NCBI RefSeq assembly: GCF_006442965.1
Contig: NZ_VFWX01000010.1
Coordinates: forward strand, 124,001 to 188,000
Reading direction: 5' to 3'
Origin: Mesorhizobium sp. CU3
Lineage (GTDB): Bacteria > Pseudomonadota > Alphaproteobacteria > Rhizobiales > Rhizobiaceae
DNA: 64,000 nucleotides
The notes beneath the pieces are model-generated. The model did not search any database. It saw only the letters and a list, made by a program, of their open reading frames with translations, and was not told the DNA's origin. The stretch's first letter is position 1, and the number at the start of each line of letters is the position of its first letter. Positions 34,914-44,151 of this stretch are shown here, piece by piece. Position numbers and translations under genes: made by a program.

Positions 34914-35150
34914 GGTTCCCGCTCTTGCCCCGCAACCCTTCCTGAGAAGCGCCGCCCGTTGCCGTTAGCGACGCCATAACATGTCTTTGTGACGCATGAT
35001 CGTCACGGAATCGCTCAACGCCCAGCCTCAGGCGCTTAACCGGCTCAACTTATCCTCTGACAGGCTTTTGCGACAGTTTGATTTCATCGATCTTGCAAAC
35101 GGGCCGGTTATGCTCCAGATGCAGATGGCCGAACCCAATTGGAGACGACG

Positions 35151-35396
35151 ATGGCAGGCGGTAGCATTCCCCATTTCCAGAACGATGCCGGCCATCCGGT
35201 GATCGAGATCGGCGTCAAGGAATTCATGTGCACCGGCGCCAATCCGCCTTTCGACCATCCGCATGTGTTCCTCGACATGGGCGACGACAATGAGAAGGTC
35301 TGCCCCTATTGCTCGACGCTCTACCGATATTCGCCGTCGCTGAAGGCCACGCAAACGCAGCCGGTCGGCTGCCTCTATGTCGACCAGGCCGCCTGA
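35151..35396 (+). CDS. zinc-finger protein of the NDUFS6/zf-CHCC type
   Basis: 81 residues with IEIGVKEFMCTGANPPFDHP, HVFLDMG and VCPYCSTLYRY: the C-H-C-C zinc site of the zf-CHCC family, related to mitochondrial complex I subunit NDUFS6. In alphaproteobacteria such proteins associate with respiratory complex I or remain unassigned. TTGGAGACGACG precedes the ATG. It is 16 bp before the flavin monooxygenase gene, so the two are probably one transcript, though no functional link is evident. Confidence 0.9.
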   Translation: MAGGSIPHFQNDAGHPVIEIGVKEFMCTGANPPFDHPHVFLDMGDDNEKVCPYCSTLYRYSPSLKATQTQPVGCLYVDQAA

Positions 35397-35412
35397 TCGC
35401 CTTTCTTCGACC

Positions 35413-36645
35413 ATGAGCGAAACGCGGTCCCGGCAAATCGTCATCGCCGGGGCCGGCATAGCCGGGCTGACGGCGGCGATAGCCTTTGCGGCGCGCGGCT
35501 ACCGGGTAAAAATCTTCGAGCAGGCAAGGCAGCTCGAAGCAGCCGGTGCCGGCATCCAACTCTCTCCCAATGCGACACGCATCCTCGCCCGGCTCGGCGT
35601 GCTCGACCGTTTGCTGCCCGATGCCGTGCGGCCGGAAGCGGTGGTGCTGAAGGATGCCAAAAGCCTGCGCGAATTGGCGCGAGTGCCGCTCGGGGCGGTG
35701 GGCGAAAAGCGCTGGGGCGCGCCTTACCTTGCGGCGCACCGCGCCGACCTGCAGGCGGCATTGATGGCCGAGGTGGCGCAGCGGCCCGACATCGAGCTCG
35801 TCACCGGCGCGGTGGTCACTGGCATCGCCATCGAACCGCAAAGCGTGACCGCGACCGTCGAGACCGGCGGCAAAGCCATGACTATCACGGGCGGCCTGCT
35901 CATCGGCGCGGACGGCGTCTGGTCATCGGTCCGCGCCGAGCTCGCCCGGACCGTCGGCTTCGCGGCAAGCCGCTTCTGCGGCGAGCTCGCCTGGCGCGCC
36001 ACGATCCCGGCCGACGGCGCCGCGGGCCGTATCTTCGCGGATATCGGCGCCGCGAACTGCGTCACCACTTTCCTGCATCCCGGCTTCCATATGGTCGCCT
36101 ATCCGGTGAGCAAGGGCAGCGCCGTCAACCTTGCCGCCTTCACCAGGGGCGAACGTATCGCCGAAGGCTGGTCCGGCCATGCCGACCCGGCCATCCTCGC
36201 CGGCGCCATGCGCGGCACGGCGCCGGCGCTGGCGAAGCTTGTGGCGCTTGCCGGGCCGTGGACGGCGTTTCCGATCCACACGGTCGAGCAGCGGCGCTGG
36301 ACGATGCCGGAAGGCATCGCGCTGATCGGCGATGCCGCGCATGCCATGACGCCCTTCGCGGCCCAGGGCGCGGCGATGGGGATCGAGGACGCAGCGCTGC
36401 TTGCCAACCTCGTCGCCGACTTTTCTGGCGATGCACGGCAGGGCCTCACCGTTTGGGAAAATCTGCGGCGCCCGCGCATCGAGAAAGTCATCCGGCGCGG
36501 TGCGCTCAACCGGCTCGCCTGGCACGCCCGGGGACCGGTGGCGTTGGCGCGCAACCTGGTGCTGGCGACGCGGCCGGCGGAGAGGCTCGCCTCGGATCTG
36601 GACTGGCTCTATGGGTGGGAGCAGCGGAAGATTACGAGGCGCTAG
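35413..36645 (+). CDS. FAD-dependent aromatic-type monooxygenase
   Basis: 410 residues of the group A flavin monooxygenases (salicylate hydroxylase/UbiH-like). GAGIAGLTAAIAFAARGY is the FAD Rossmann motif, LLIGADGVWSSVRAEL the DG motif, and ALIGDAAHAMTPFAAQGAAM the GD motif binding the FAD ribose. These enzymes hydroxylate aromatic rings with NAD(P)H and O2; the substrate is not evident and no ring-cleavage genes are near. The ATG at 35413 is chosen as the start, with an earlier in-frame ATG at 35377 inside the previous gene as alternative. Confidence 0.92.
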   Translation: MSETRSRQIVIAGAGIAGLTAAIAFAARGYRVKIFEQARQLEAAGAGIQLSPNATRILARLGVLDRLLPDAVRPEAVVLKDAKSLRELARVPLGAVGEKRWGAPYLAAHRADLQAALMAEVAQRPDIELVTGAVVTGIAIEPQSVTATVETGGKAMTITGGLLIGADGVWSSVRAELARTVGFAASRFCGELAWRATIPADGAAGRIFADIGAANCVTTFLHPGFHMVAYPVSKGSAVNLAAFTRGERIAEGWSGHADPAILAGAMRGTAPALAKLVALAGPWTAFPIHTVEQRRWTMPEGIALIGDAAHAMTPFAAQGAAMGIEDAALLANLVADFSGDARQGLTVWENLRRPRIEKVIRRGALNRLAWHARGPVALARNLVLATRPAERLASDLDWLYGWEQRKITRR

Positions 36646-36715
36646 GCTCTCCGGAGATCAACGTCACGCGTGCGTGTCGCGCGCGAGCCCCATGCGGCAT
36701 TGGAGGATAAAATTC

Positions 36716-36904
36716 CTAGTTATGTCCTGGCTGCAGGCCCAACAGCTTGGAGTCGCGTTCAACAGCTAGCCGGCGCTCTCTCTCGTGGGCTTCATCGGCC
36801 TGCTCGTTGAAATATTCATGCTCCTGACGCATCCGATCAACGCTCGCCTCTTTGCGCTCGCATAGCCGATCGTAGACCTGACGGATCTTGGCAAATATCC
36901 TCAT
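36716..36904 (-). CDS. 62-residue charged helical protein, unknown
   Basis: Rich in Glu, Arg and His and likely one long helix (RQVYDRLCERKEASVDRMRQ, EAHERERRLAVERDSKLLGL). AAGGAG lies eight bases before the ATG, which supports it as a real gene. No family recognised. It is the last of three closely spaced genes on this strand. Confidence 0.55.
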   Translation of the reverse strand: MRIFAKIRQVYDRLCERKEASVDRMRQEHEYFNEQADEAHERERRLAVERDSKLLGLQPGHN

Positions 36905-36923
36905 TAGCCCAACTCCTTGTCCT

Positions 36924-37202
36924 CTACCTTGCGCAGCCGGTATCCTGGAAATCTGGGAATGGACGCTCCTCGCCTCGGTCAGCAGGTTGCTGCAGGATCG
37001 CCGCCATGACGCGCATGTCGTCGCGCGAGCTGGCGACCTCGATGGTCATGCACTCCAGGTGCATTCCGAAGAATGCGAGGGGCACATTCTCTTCGGAATG
37101 GCTCAGATATAGCACCGATTTTGACATTCCGCACGAAGCGACGAGTTTTGGCAAAGAGCCGTACGTTGGCGCGAGCGAGCTTCGTCGCAGAACCGCCGCC
37201 AT
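36924..37202 (-). CDS. 92-residue protein of unknown function, coupled to the upstream gene
   Basis: The ATG shares its A with the stop codon of the DUF2459 gene (TGATG), an arrangement typical of translational coupling. The C-terminal part (FFGMHLECMTIEVASSRDD) looks protein-like, while the first 25 residues are less convincing; an internal ATG giving MSKSVLYLSHSEENVP is another possible start. No family recognised. Confidence 0.4.
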   Translation of the reverse strand: MAAVLRRSSLAPTYGSLPKLVASCGMSKSVLYLSHSEENVPLAFFGMHLECMTIEVASSRDDMRVMAAILQQPADRGEERPFPDFQDTGCAR

Positions 37203-37867
37203 CAGTTATACAACCCCATCGACCACCACAGCGACACCGGCAGCGGGTTCCACCATCCCGTGCGCAGGCCGGCAACACGCAATCCTGCCGCCGTCCAGGT
37301 GTTGCATCCAACCAGCGCGTTGAAGTGGCCGTTGGCCTCGTAGAAGCGGTCGTAGGTGGAGTAGCCGGCATCTTCGATCGCCATCGGTCCGTCCGGCCCC
37401 TGCCGGAAACTCGCCGCGATATAGTCGAGGAGCGCCACAAAACGCGTCTCGTCGATGTCGAAACCGGCAACGTCGGGATGTGGCTCCTTGATCGCGCCCG
37501 CGACATCGACATGCATCACCGAGGCATCGAGCGTCAGCGCCTTCAGCACCGGCTCAGCCTTCAACTGCGACCACGTCGGCGTCTCCAAGTAGAAGGCGCG
37601 GCCGCCCCAGCCGAAGACGATGTAGCGTGCCTCCGGCACGTCGATGGGCAGTCCGGCTTGCGTCAGGAAGGCGAAGCGCCGGCGCACGCCGTCGTCGATG
37701 GGGACGGCGATGTCGGTGTGGATCGGGTTCTTCAGCACGAGGATGTGCCGTGTGCCCTCGCCTTTGGCGGCGGTCGGCCAAAGCGGACGCGGGACAAGCG
37801 TACCGAGCGCGGCGGCGAGCAGCACCGCCGCGACCAGCATCGTCAGGTATCGCAGGACTTTTGTCAT
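37202..37867 (-). CDS. DUF2459 / TIGR02117-family membrane-anchored protein
   Basis: 221 residues with an N-terminal signal anchor (VLRYLTMLVAAVLLAAALGT) and the DUF2459 core: HTDIAVPIDDGVRRRFAFLT, YIVFGWGGRAFYLETPTWSQ, and the later NALVGCNTWTAAGLRVAGLR with a conserved Cys-Asn. Members resemble papain-like NlpC folds with His and Cys residues (NCYTW-like region here NTWTA), so an envelope hydrolase role is possible but unproven. It is first of a three-gene minus-strand group. Confidence 0.85.
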   Translation of the reverse strand: MTKVLRYLTMLVAAVLLAAALGTLVPRPLWPTAAKGEGTRHILVLKNPIHTDIAVPIDDGVRRRFAFLTQAGLPIDVPEARYIVFGWGGRAFYLETPTWSQLKAEPVLKALTLDASVMHVDVAGAIKEPHPDVAGFDIDETRFVALLDYIAASFRQGPDGPMAIEDAGYSTYDRFYEANGHFNALVGCNTWTAAGLRVAGLRTGWWNPLPVSLWWSMGLYN

Positions 37868-37966
37868 CGCGCGCGGTGGTTCGGTCGCATTGCAACGAAG
37901 TCGTTGGTTCGGTCAGGAGTTCTTCTATTGCGGCTTCCGAGATTGGCCGAAGCCGCCCGCGACTTC

Positions 37967-38123
37967 GTCATCCTCGGGCTTGACCCGAGGATCCATGCCG
38001 TGACCTCCGCCACAAGCGCAGCGGTTCTGAATTCTGTAAGCGTCGCAACGCCTTAGCGTCACTGCATGGATTCTAGGGTCTGCGCCGCGTCGCTACGCTC
38101 CTTGCTCCGCCTTAGAATGACGA
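37967..38123. repeat. mosaic palindromic intergenic repeat
   Basis: Left arm: CGTCATCCTCGGGCTTGACC...GAGGATCCATGCCGTGAC. Right arm (38059-38123): GTCACTGCATGGATTCTAGG...TTAGAATGACG, whose core GGGTCTGCGC...CGCTCC...GCTCCGCC matches the arms of the element at 5453-5662. So the left half comes from one repeat type and the right half from another, joined by ~55 bp of unrelated sequence. It lies at the end of the aapP transcript. Confidence 0.75.
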
Positions 38124-38137
38124 GGCAGAGGGGCGCC

Positions 38138-38947
38138 TCAGTGTAGGATCTGCGACAGGAACAGCTTGGTGCGCTCATGGCGCGGATGGTCGAAGAACTC
38201 GGCCGGCGTATTCTGCTCGACGATCTGGCCCTGATCCATGAAGATCACCCGGTTGGCGACCTTGCGCGCGAAGCCCATCTCGTGGGTGACGCACAGCATC
38301 GTCATGCCTTCCTCGGCCAGACCCACCATCGTCTCCAGCACTTCCTTGATCATTTCGGGATCGAGCGCCGAGGTCGGCTCGTCGAACAGCATGATGCGCG
38401 GGTTCATGCACAGCGAACGCGCGATCGCCACGCGCTGCTGCTGGCCGCCGGATAGCTGTCCGGGATATTTGTTGGCCTGCTCCGGGATCTTGACGCGCTT
38501 GAGGAAATGCATGGCGATCTCTTCCGCCTGCTTTTTCGGCATCTTGCGCACCCAGATCGGCGCCAGCGTGCAGTTCTCCAGAATCGTCAGATGGGGAAAC
38601 AGGTTGAAGTGCTGGAACACCATGCCGACCTCGCGGCGCACCTCATCGATCTTCTTGAGATCGTTGGTGAGTTCCTTGCCGTCGACGATGATCTTGCCCT
38701 TCTGGTGCTCCTCAAGCCGGTTGATGCAGCGGATCATGGTCGACTTGCCGGAGCCCGACGGACCGCAGATGACGATGCGCTCGCCGCGCATGACCTTGAG
38801 GTTGATATCCTTCAGCACATGGAACTCGCCATACCATTTGTGCATGCCGACGATGTCGATGGCGACATCGGTGGTCGAGATGTGCATCTTCTTGGCATCG
38901 ACCTTCAGGTCTTCCGCGCTGACGGCGTTTTCGGTGGTCATGGTCAT
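38138..38947 (-). CDS. aapP: general L-amino acid ABC transporter, ATP-binding protein
   Basis: 269 residues. ATPase of the polar amino acid uptake family (AapP/BztD/GlnQ). Walker [11 protein letters not shown]-loop, signature [20 protein letters not shown], Walker [15 protein letters not shown] and the H-loop CVTHEMGFA are all intact. It powers import through the AapQ-AapM channel. Last gene of aapJQMP, ten bases after aapM. In rhizobia this system takes up a wide range of L-amino acids and affects amino acid exchange with the plant; that role is known for homologues, not shown here. Confidence 0.97.
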   Translation of the reverse strand: MTMTTENAVSAEDLKVDAKKMHISTTDVAIDIVGMHKWYGEFHVLKDINLKVMRGERIVICGPSGSGKSTMIRCINRLEEHQKGKIIVDGKELTNDLKKIDEVRREVGMVFQHFNLFPHLTILENCTLAPIWVRKMPKKQAEEIAMHFLKRVKIPEQANKYPGQLSGGQQQRVAIARSLCMNPRIMLFDEPTSALDPEMIKEVLETMVGLAEEGMTMLCVTHEMGFARKVANRVIFMDQGQIVEQNTPAEFFDHPRHERTKLFLSQILH

Positions 38948-38956
38948 TTCCCCTTT

Positions 38957-40114
38957 TTATCTCTTATAACCGGTGTCGAGCCGTCGTTCGGTATACATTG
39001 AATAGCGCGACATGCCGAAGCAGAGCAACCAGAACACGAAGGCCGCAAAGATCAGGCCGGATTTGGGCGTCTGCGGCGACGCCCAGTTGGGATCGGCGAA
39101 GTTCTGCTTCACCACGCCGAGCAGGTCGAACATCGAGATGATCAGCACCAGGCTGGTGTCCTTCAACATGCCGATGAAGGTATTGACGATGCCGGGGATA
39201 ACCAGCTTCAGCGCCTGCGGCAGCACGATCAGGGTCATCTTCTGCCAATAGCCGAGTCCGAGCGAATCGGCGCCCTCATACTGGCCCTTCGGGATCGCTT
39301 GCAGCCCCCCGCGCACCACTTCCGCCATATAGGCGGCGGCAAACAGCGAAAAGCCGATCAGCGCCCGCAGATATTTGTCGAAGGTGACGCCCTCGGGCAG
39401 GAACAGCGGCAGCATGACGCTGGCGAAGAACAGCACGGTGATCAGCGGAATGCCGCGCACCGCCTCGATGAAGACGACGCACAGAGCCTTGACGATCGGC
39501 ATCTTCGAGCGCCGGCCGAGCGCCAGGATCACGCCGAGCGGTAGCGACACGGCAATGCCGACGAAGGAGAGGCTGAGCGTGACGAGCAGCCCGCCCCAGC
39601 GCGGTGTCTCGACGTGCGGCAGGCCGAACACGCCGCCGACCAACAGGAAAAAGGACACGATCGGCAGTCCGAGGAACAGCAGGATCGCGTTCAGCCCCTT
39701 GCGCGGCACGCGCGGGATGAGCATCGGCACCAGCAGCACGACGAACAGGATGCCGACCAGGATCGGCCGCCAGCGCTCCTCGATCGGATAGGTGCCGAAC
39801 ATCAACTGGCCGAACTTGGCGTTGACGAAGGCCCAGCAGGCGCCGGTCCAGCCGTCGGGCTGGATGCCGCCCTGCGCGGCGGTGGTGCACACCGTGCGGT
39901 CCGGCCCGCTCCACACCGCGTTGATGAAGGCCCAGTTGATGATCTGCGGCAGGGCCCAAAGGACGATGGCGATACCCAGCACGGTAAGGACGGTGTCGCC
40001 GATCGAGCCGATCAGGTTCCTGCGCACCCAGGCATAGGCGCCGCGCTCTCCGGGGGGCGCCGGCTGCGCCAGCGCCATCTCGGTACGCACCCAGGACATA
40101 TCGTGTTCCTGCAT
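38957..40114 (-). CDS. aapM: general L-amino acid ABC transporter permease
   Basis: 385 residues, AapM type, with an extended N terminus ([20 protein letters not shown]) and several membrane helices. The ATPase-contact EAA-like loop is [20 protein letters not shown]...GLGYWQKM, followed by the conserved [19 protein letters not shown]. Pairs with AapQ to form the inner-membrane channel. It starts four bases after the aapQ stop and is followed at once by aapP, so all are one transcript. Confidence 0.96.
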   Translation of the reverse strand: MQEHDMSWVRTEMALAQPAPPGERGAYAWVRRNLIGSIGDTVLTVLGIAIVLWALPQIINWAFINAVWSGPDRTVCTTAAQGGIQPDGWTGACWAFVNAKFGQLMFGTYPIEERWRPILVGILFVVLLVPMLIPRVPRKGLNAILLFLGLPIVSFFLLVGGVFGLPHVETPRWGGLLVTLSLSFVGIAVSLPLGVILALGRRSKMPIVKALCVVFIEAVRGIPLITVLFFASVMLPLFLPEGVTFDKYLRALIGFSLFAAAYMAEVVRGGLQAIPKGQYEGADSLGLGYWQKMTLIVLPQALKLVIPGIVNTFIGMLKDTSLVLIISMFDLLGVVKQNFADPNWASPQTPKSGLIFAAFVFWLLCFGMSRYSMYTERRLDTGYKR

Positions 40115-40118
40115 GGCC

Positions 40119-41306
40119 CTACCTTTCCACCAGCGCCATTCTGGCGTTGACGACGTTCATAACCGCGGACGTCACCAGGCTCAGCACCAGATAGGCGATC
40201 ATCATGATGAACACGCCCTCGACAGCCTGTCCGGTCTGGTTGAGCACCGTGCCGGCGGTGGCGGTGAGATCAGGATAACCGATAGCGATCGCCAGCGAGG
40301 AGTTCTTGGTCAGGTTCAGATACTGGCTGGTCAGCGGCGGGATGACGATGCGCATCGCCTGCGGGATGACGACCAGGCGCAGGACAGGACCGGAACGCAG
40401 GCCAAGAGCACTGGCGGCTTCGGTCTGGCCCTTGCTGACGCCCCTGATACCGGCGCGCACGATCTCGGCGATGAAGGCCGCCGTGTAGAAGGAGAGCGCC
40501 AGGAGCAACGACAGGAATTCCGGCTTGATCCAGAAGCCGCCGGTCAGGTTGAAGGTCGACTGTTTCGGGAAGTCGAATGTGAGCGGCATGCCGCTGAGCA
40601 GGTAGGCGAGCACCGGCAGACCGACGATCAAAGCGGCCGAAGTCCAGAAGACCGGGAATTGCTGGCCGGTCGCCTTCTGGCGCTGGCGCGCCCTGCGGGC
40701 GACGAACCAGGCCATGGCAATGGCAAGCAGCAAGGCAACGCCGATCAGCCAGGAGCCGTCCCCCCATATGGCACGGGGGAAATAGAAGCCGCGCTGGTTG
40801 AGGAACGAGCCGAAGGGCAGATGGATGCTCTCGCGCGGCGGCGGCAGCACCGCAAGCACGCCCGAATACCAGAAGAAGATGACCAGCAGCGGCGGGATGT
40901 TGCGAAAGGTCTCGACATACACCGTGCAGATCTTGCGGATCAGCCAGTTCTGCGACAGGCGGCCGATGCCGACGATGAAGCCGACGATGGTGGCGAGCAC
41001 GATGCCGGCGGCAGCGACGATGATGGTGTTGAGCAAGCCGACGACGAGCGCGCGGCCGTAACTGGCATCCGACGTGTAGGCGATCGGTGTGTCGGAAATG
41101 TCGAAACCGGCCCTGCTCTTCAGGAAATCGAAGCCCGAGGCGATGTGCAGGCGCCTCAGATTCTCGATGACGTTGTCGACGATCCACCAGATCGAGGCGA
41201 AGACCAGGATCACGACCAGCGTCTGGAAGAACAGGCTGCGTGTTCTCGGGTCATTGATGAAGGAGCCGCGACTCGGCTCCCCGCGAAGGATTTCCTGCGA
41301 AGCCAT
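40119..41306 (-). CDS. aapQ: general L-amino acid ABC transporter permease
   Basis: 395 residues, AapQ type. Membrane helices start at [20 protein letters not shown]; the large periplasmic loop contains the family-specific [20 protein letters not shown], and the EAA loop is [20 protein letters not shown]...LGLRSGPVL followed by [20 protein letters not shown]. Partner of AapM. It is separated from aapJ by 62 bp with a strong hairpin, which may lower its expression relative to the binding protein. Confidence 0.96.
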   Translation of the reverse strand: MASQEILRGEPSRGSFINDPRTRSLFFQTLVVILVFASIWWIVDNVIENLRRLHIASGFDFLKSRAGFDISDTPIAYTSDASYGRALVVGLLNTIIVAAAGIVLATIVGFIVGIGRLSQNWLIRKICTVYVETFRNIPPLLVIFFWYSGVLAVLPPPRESIHLPFGSFLNQRGFYFPRAIWGDGSWLIGVALLLAIAMAWFVARRARQRQKATGQQFPVFWTSAALIVGLPVLAYLLSGMPLTFDFPKQSTFNLTGGFWIKPEFLSLLLALSFYTAAFIAEIVRAGIRGVSKGQTEAASALGLRSGPVLRLVVIPQAMRIVIPPLTSQYLNLTKNSSLAIAIGYPDLTATAGTVLNQTGQAVEGVFIMMIAYLVLSLVTSAVMNVVNARMALVER

Positions 41307-41329
41307 GGATCGTCCCCTGGAAAGAGAAA

Positions 41330-41356
41330 CCGGGAGCCAGACAACCTGGCTCCCGG
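41330..41356 (-). terminator. intra-operon hairpin between aapJ and aapQ
   Basis: CCGGGAGCCAG and CTGGCTCCCGG form a perfect 11 bp stem with a five-base loop, directly after the aapJ stop. No T run follows on the minus strand. Such hairpins commonly give partial termination or protect the binding-protein part of the message, so that far more AapJ than channel is made. Confidence 0.75.
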
Positions 41357-41368
41357 ATCACGTTTCGA

Positions 41369-42397
41369 TCAGCGGATCGGCGGGCCGTATTGCAGGCCGC
41401 CCTTGGTCCACAGCGCGTTGATGCCGCGCGCAATCTTGAGCGGGCTGCCCGAGCCGACATTGCGCTCGAACATTTCACCGTAATTGCCGACGGCCTTGAC
41501 GATGTTGACCACAAAATCGTTCGACAGGCCGAGATCGGCGCCGTACTTGCCGTCCGGCTCGGTGCCGAGAAGGCGCTGGATGTTCGGGTCGGTCGAGGTC
41601 TTCATCTCGTCGACATTGGCCTGGGTGACGCCGGCTTCCTCGGCGTTGAGCAGCGCGAAATAGGTCCAGCGCGCGATGTGCGCCCACTGGTCGTCGCCCT
41701 GGCGCACGGCCGGGCCGAGCGGCTCCTTGGAGATGATCTCGGGTAGCACGACATGGTCGGCCGGCGAGGACAGCGTCAAGCGGATGCCGTAGAGGCCGGA
41801 CTGGTCGGTGGTGTAGGCGTCGCAACGGCCGGAATCATAGGCGGCGTTGACCTCTTCGAGCTTCTCGAAGACGACGGGGTTGTACTCCATCTTGTTCTTC
41901 TTGAAGTAGTCGGCGAGGTTGAGCTCGGTCGTGGTGCCGCTCTGCACGCAGACGGCGGCGCCCGAAAGCTGCAGCGCCGAGTTCACGCCGGGCAGCTTCT
42001 TGGCGTTGATCATGAAGCCCTGGCCGTCATAGTAGGTGACGCCGACGAAATCGAGGCCAAGCGCGCTGTCGCGGTTGCTGGTCCAGGTGGTATTGCGCGA
42101 CAGGATGTCGATCTCGCCCGACTGCAGCGCGGTGAAACGCTCCTTGGCGCTGAGGGGCGTGAACTTGACCTTGGAGCCGTCACCGAAGACGGCGGCCGCG
42201 ACGGCGCGGCAGAAATCGGCGTCGATGCCCTTCCAGTCGCCCTTGTCGTCCGGCGCCGAGAAGCCGGCGAGACCGGTCGAGACGCCGCACTGGATGAAGC
42301 CCTTTTGCTTCACTGTATCGAGCGTGCCTGCCGAGGCGGCGGACGCCGTGAACCCGAGCGCGGCGGCGCCAAGGATGCCCAATGCAATGTGTTTCAT
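41369..42397 (-). CDS. aapJ: general L-amino acid ABC transporter, periplasmic binding protein
   Basis: 342 residues with a signal peptide (KHIALGILGAAALGFTASAA, cut after ASA). Family-3 solute-binding protein: GTLDTVKQKGFIQCGVSTGL, the substrate-side WKGIDADFCRAVAAAVFGDG and RFTALQSGEIDILSRNTTWT, with further segments specific to AapJ/BztA (ALGLDFVGVTYYDGQGFMI). Binds L-amino acids in the periplasm for AapQMP. First gene of the operon. The ATG at 42397 is preceded by AAAAGGGTCTG; an in-frame extension to 42529 has no signal-like sequence. Hairpin after the stop. Confidence 0.97.
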   Translation of the reverse strand: MKHIALGILGAAALGFTASAASAGTLDTVKQKGFIQCGVSTGLAGFSAPDDKGDWKGIDADFCRAVAAAVFGDGSKVKFTPLSAKERFTALQSGEIDILSRNTTWTSNRDSALGLDFVGVTYYDGQGFMINAKKLPGVNSALQLSGAAVCVQSGTTTELNLADYFKKNKMEYNPVVFEKLEEVNAAYDSGRCDAYTTDQSGLYGIRLTLSSPADHVVLPEIISKEPLGPAVRQGDDQWAHIARWTYFALLNAEEAGVTQANVDEMKTSTDPNIQRLLGTEPDGKYGADLGLSNDFVVNIVKAVGNYGEMFERNVGSGSPLKIARGINALWTKGGLQYGPPIR

Positions 42398-42861
42398 GAC
42401 CCACAGACCCTTTTCTGTTACAGGCGCCCCTACTCCCAGGCGACGCTTGATCTTTTTTCGCTTGTGAACGCAGCTCCCACTTAGGCCCACTCCCGGACCC
42501 GCATCGTCTGCCGATGCGCTGCCTCCCATTCACGAAACGCATCGAAGGCGATTATTCCCGTGAGGTCAAGGGAAATGACCGTTTGACGACAGGTTTGAAA
42601 AGCAATTGCCGTAAATGCCTGAATTGCGGACAAGAGCACCGTGAAATCGGCAGGCCGTGCAAACAAATCGGTCAGTTTCATCGATAGGAATCCACTATCT
42701 GCCGGCAAAATCCGCTTCGGCAATAGCGATGCTTTATTGGGCGAGCGCGCTGTTGGATTGGCCCAGCGAAAGGGCCGCTTTTGGCGGGCCTGCGGCGGTT
42801 GCGCGGCCCTTGCCGCCGCTCTATGCCTGCTCATCTCACATCATTTGACGGGCAACGAACC
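42398..42861. other. 464 bp divergent control region of aapJ and metC
   Basis: No supported gene. The open frames here are Arg/Ala-rich shadows or lack ribosome sites. It must hold the promoters of aapJQMP (minus) and metC (plus); the stretch 42540-42740 is more AT-rich, with CGATTATTCCCG and CGGCAATAGCG. No clear NtrC or other site was identified by eye. Confidence 0.6.
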
Positions 42862-44034
42862 ATGGCAAGAGACGGCATCGAAATGGGCACCAACACATTG
42901 CTTGCCCATTCCGGCAACAACCCGCGGGACTATTTCGGCTTCGTCAATCCGCCCGTCGTACACGCCTCGACCGTGCTCTACCCCGACGCCGCCTCGATGG
43001 CCGGGCGCAGCCAGAAATACACCTATGGCACGCGCGGCACGCCGACGATGGATGCGCTCACACTCGCCGTCGACGCGCTGGAAGGCTCGGCCGGCACGAT
43101 CGCGGTGCCGTCGGGGCTGGCGGCAGTGACCGTGCCGCTGCTGGCCTTCCTCGGCGCCGGCGACCACATCCTGATCGTCGACAGCGTCTACCACCCGACA
43201 CGCCATTTCGCCGACACGATGCTGAAGCGGCTCGGCATCACGGTCGAGTATTACGAGCCGCGCATCGGCGCCGGCATTTCCTCGCTGATCAAGCCCAACA
43301 CCAAGGTCGTGTTCACCGAATCGCCGGGATCGAACACCTATGAGGTGCAGGACATTCCGGCGATCGCCAAGGCCGCGCACGCGGCGGGCGCCATTGTCAT
43401 GATGGACAACACCTGGGCGACGCCGCTCTACTTCAAGCCGCTCGACCACGGCGTCGACATCTCGATCCACGCGGCGACGAAGTATCCAGCCGGCCATTCC
43501 GACGTGCTGCTCGGCACCGTCTCGGCCAACGAGGCCTGCTGGAAGCAGCTTTACGACGGCTTCTGCACGCTTGGCTGCTGTTCCGGCCCCGACGACATCT
43601 ATCAGGTGCTGCGCGGCCTGCGCACGATGGGAGTGCGTCTGGAGCATCACCGCAAGAGCGCGCTGGAGATCGCGCGCTGGCTGGAGGGGCAGCCGGGGGT
43701 GGCGCAGGTGCTGCATCCGGCGCTCGAAAGCCATCCCGACCATGCGATCTGGAAGCGCGATTTCTGCGGCTCCAGCGGCGTGTTCTCGATCGTGCTCGAC
43801 GGCGGCGGACAGAAGGCGCAACACGCTTTCCTGGACGCGCTGAAAATCTTCGGCCTTGGCTATTCCTGGGGCGGCTATGAGAGCCTCGCCGTGCCGGTCT
43901 TCCTCGGCGACCGCACGTTTGCCAAAGGTTCTTATGCCGGCCCGCTGGTGCGCCTGCAGATCGGGCTGGAGGATGTCGAGGATCTCAAGGCCGATATCGC
44001 GCGCGGCCTCGCGGCCGCCGCGGCAGTCGGGTGA
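42862..44034 (+). CDS. metC: cystathionine beta-lyase
   Basis: 390 residues of the Cys/Met-metabolism PLP family. Expected to cleave cystathionine to homocysteine, pyruvate and ammonia in methionine synthesis. Landmarks: NPPVVHASTVLYPDAASMAG, the PLP-phosphate site AVPSGLAAVTV, VFTESPGSNTYEVQDIPAI, MMDNTWATPLYFKPLDHGVD and the PLP-lysine site SIHAATKYPAGHSD. The ATG at 42862 gives the usual short N terminus. It is divergent from aapJ; metC beside aap is an order I recall from other rhizobia. GGATS-type C end RLQIGLEDVEDLKADI is normal. Confidence 0.94.
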   Translation: MARDGIEMGTNTLLAHSGNNPRDYFGFVNPPVVHASTVLYPDAASMAGRSQKYTYGTRGTPTMDALTLAVDALEGSAGTIAVPSGLAAVTVPLLAFLGAGDHILIVDSVYHPTRHFADTMLKRLGITVEYYEPRIGAGISSLIKPNTKVVFTESPGSNTYEVQDIPAIAKAAHAAGAIVMMDNTWATPLYFKPLDHGVDISIHAATKYPAGHSDVLLGTVSANEACWKQLYDGFCTLGCCSGPDDIYQVLRGLRTMGVRLEHHRKSALEIARWLEGQPGVAQVLHPALESHPDHAIWKRDFCGSSGVFSIVLDGGGQKAQHAFLDALKIFGLGYSWGGYESLAVPVFLGDRTFAKGSYAGPLVRLQIGLEDVEDLKADIARGLAAAAAVG

Positions 44035-44110
44035 CAGGTCGATCGGCGGGGTGCCGGCGGCCAGCAGACAGGCATTGGCCGAAGCGTTAGCATAGCCTCG
44101 CAACTTACTC

Positions 44111-44140
44111 GGGAACCTTTTGCCGGCGGGCGCATCCAAT
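44111..44140 (+). promoter_or_regulatory. probable autoregulated ECF promoter of the sigma factor gene
   Basis: GGGAAC (44111-44116), 16 bp, CATCCAAT (44133-44140). The same two boxes with the same spacing occur at 44885-44914 before the DUF4142 gene. A shared -35/-10 pair in front of an ECF sigma gene and its neighbour is the usual sign of autoregulation. The -10 box ends only 11 bp before the chosen ATG, so the leader would be very short or the true start lies further in. Confidence 0.65.
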
Positions 44141-44151
44141 AGGCGGATGTG

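Noticed and set aside
40113..41483. 456-codon open frame antisense to aapQ
   Set aside because: Shadow; composition is hydrophilic and repetitive, with no domain, while the other strand encodes a complete permease.
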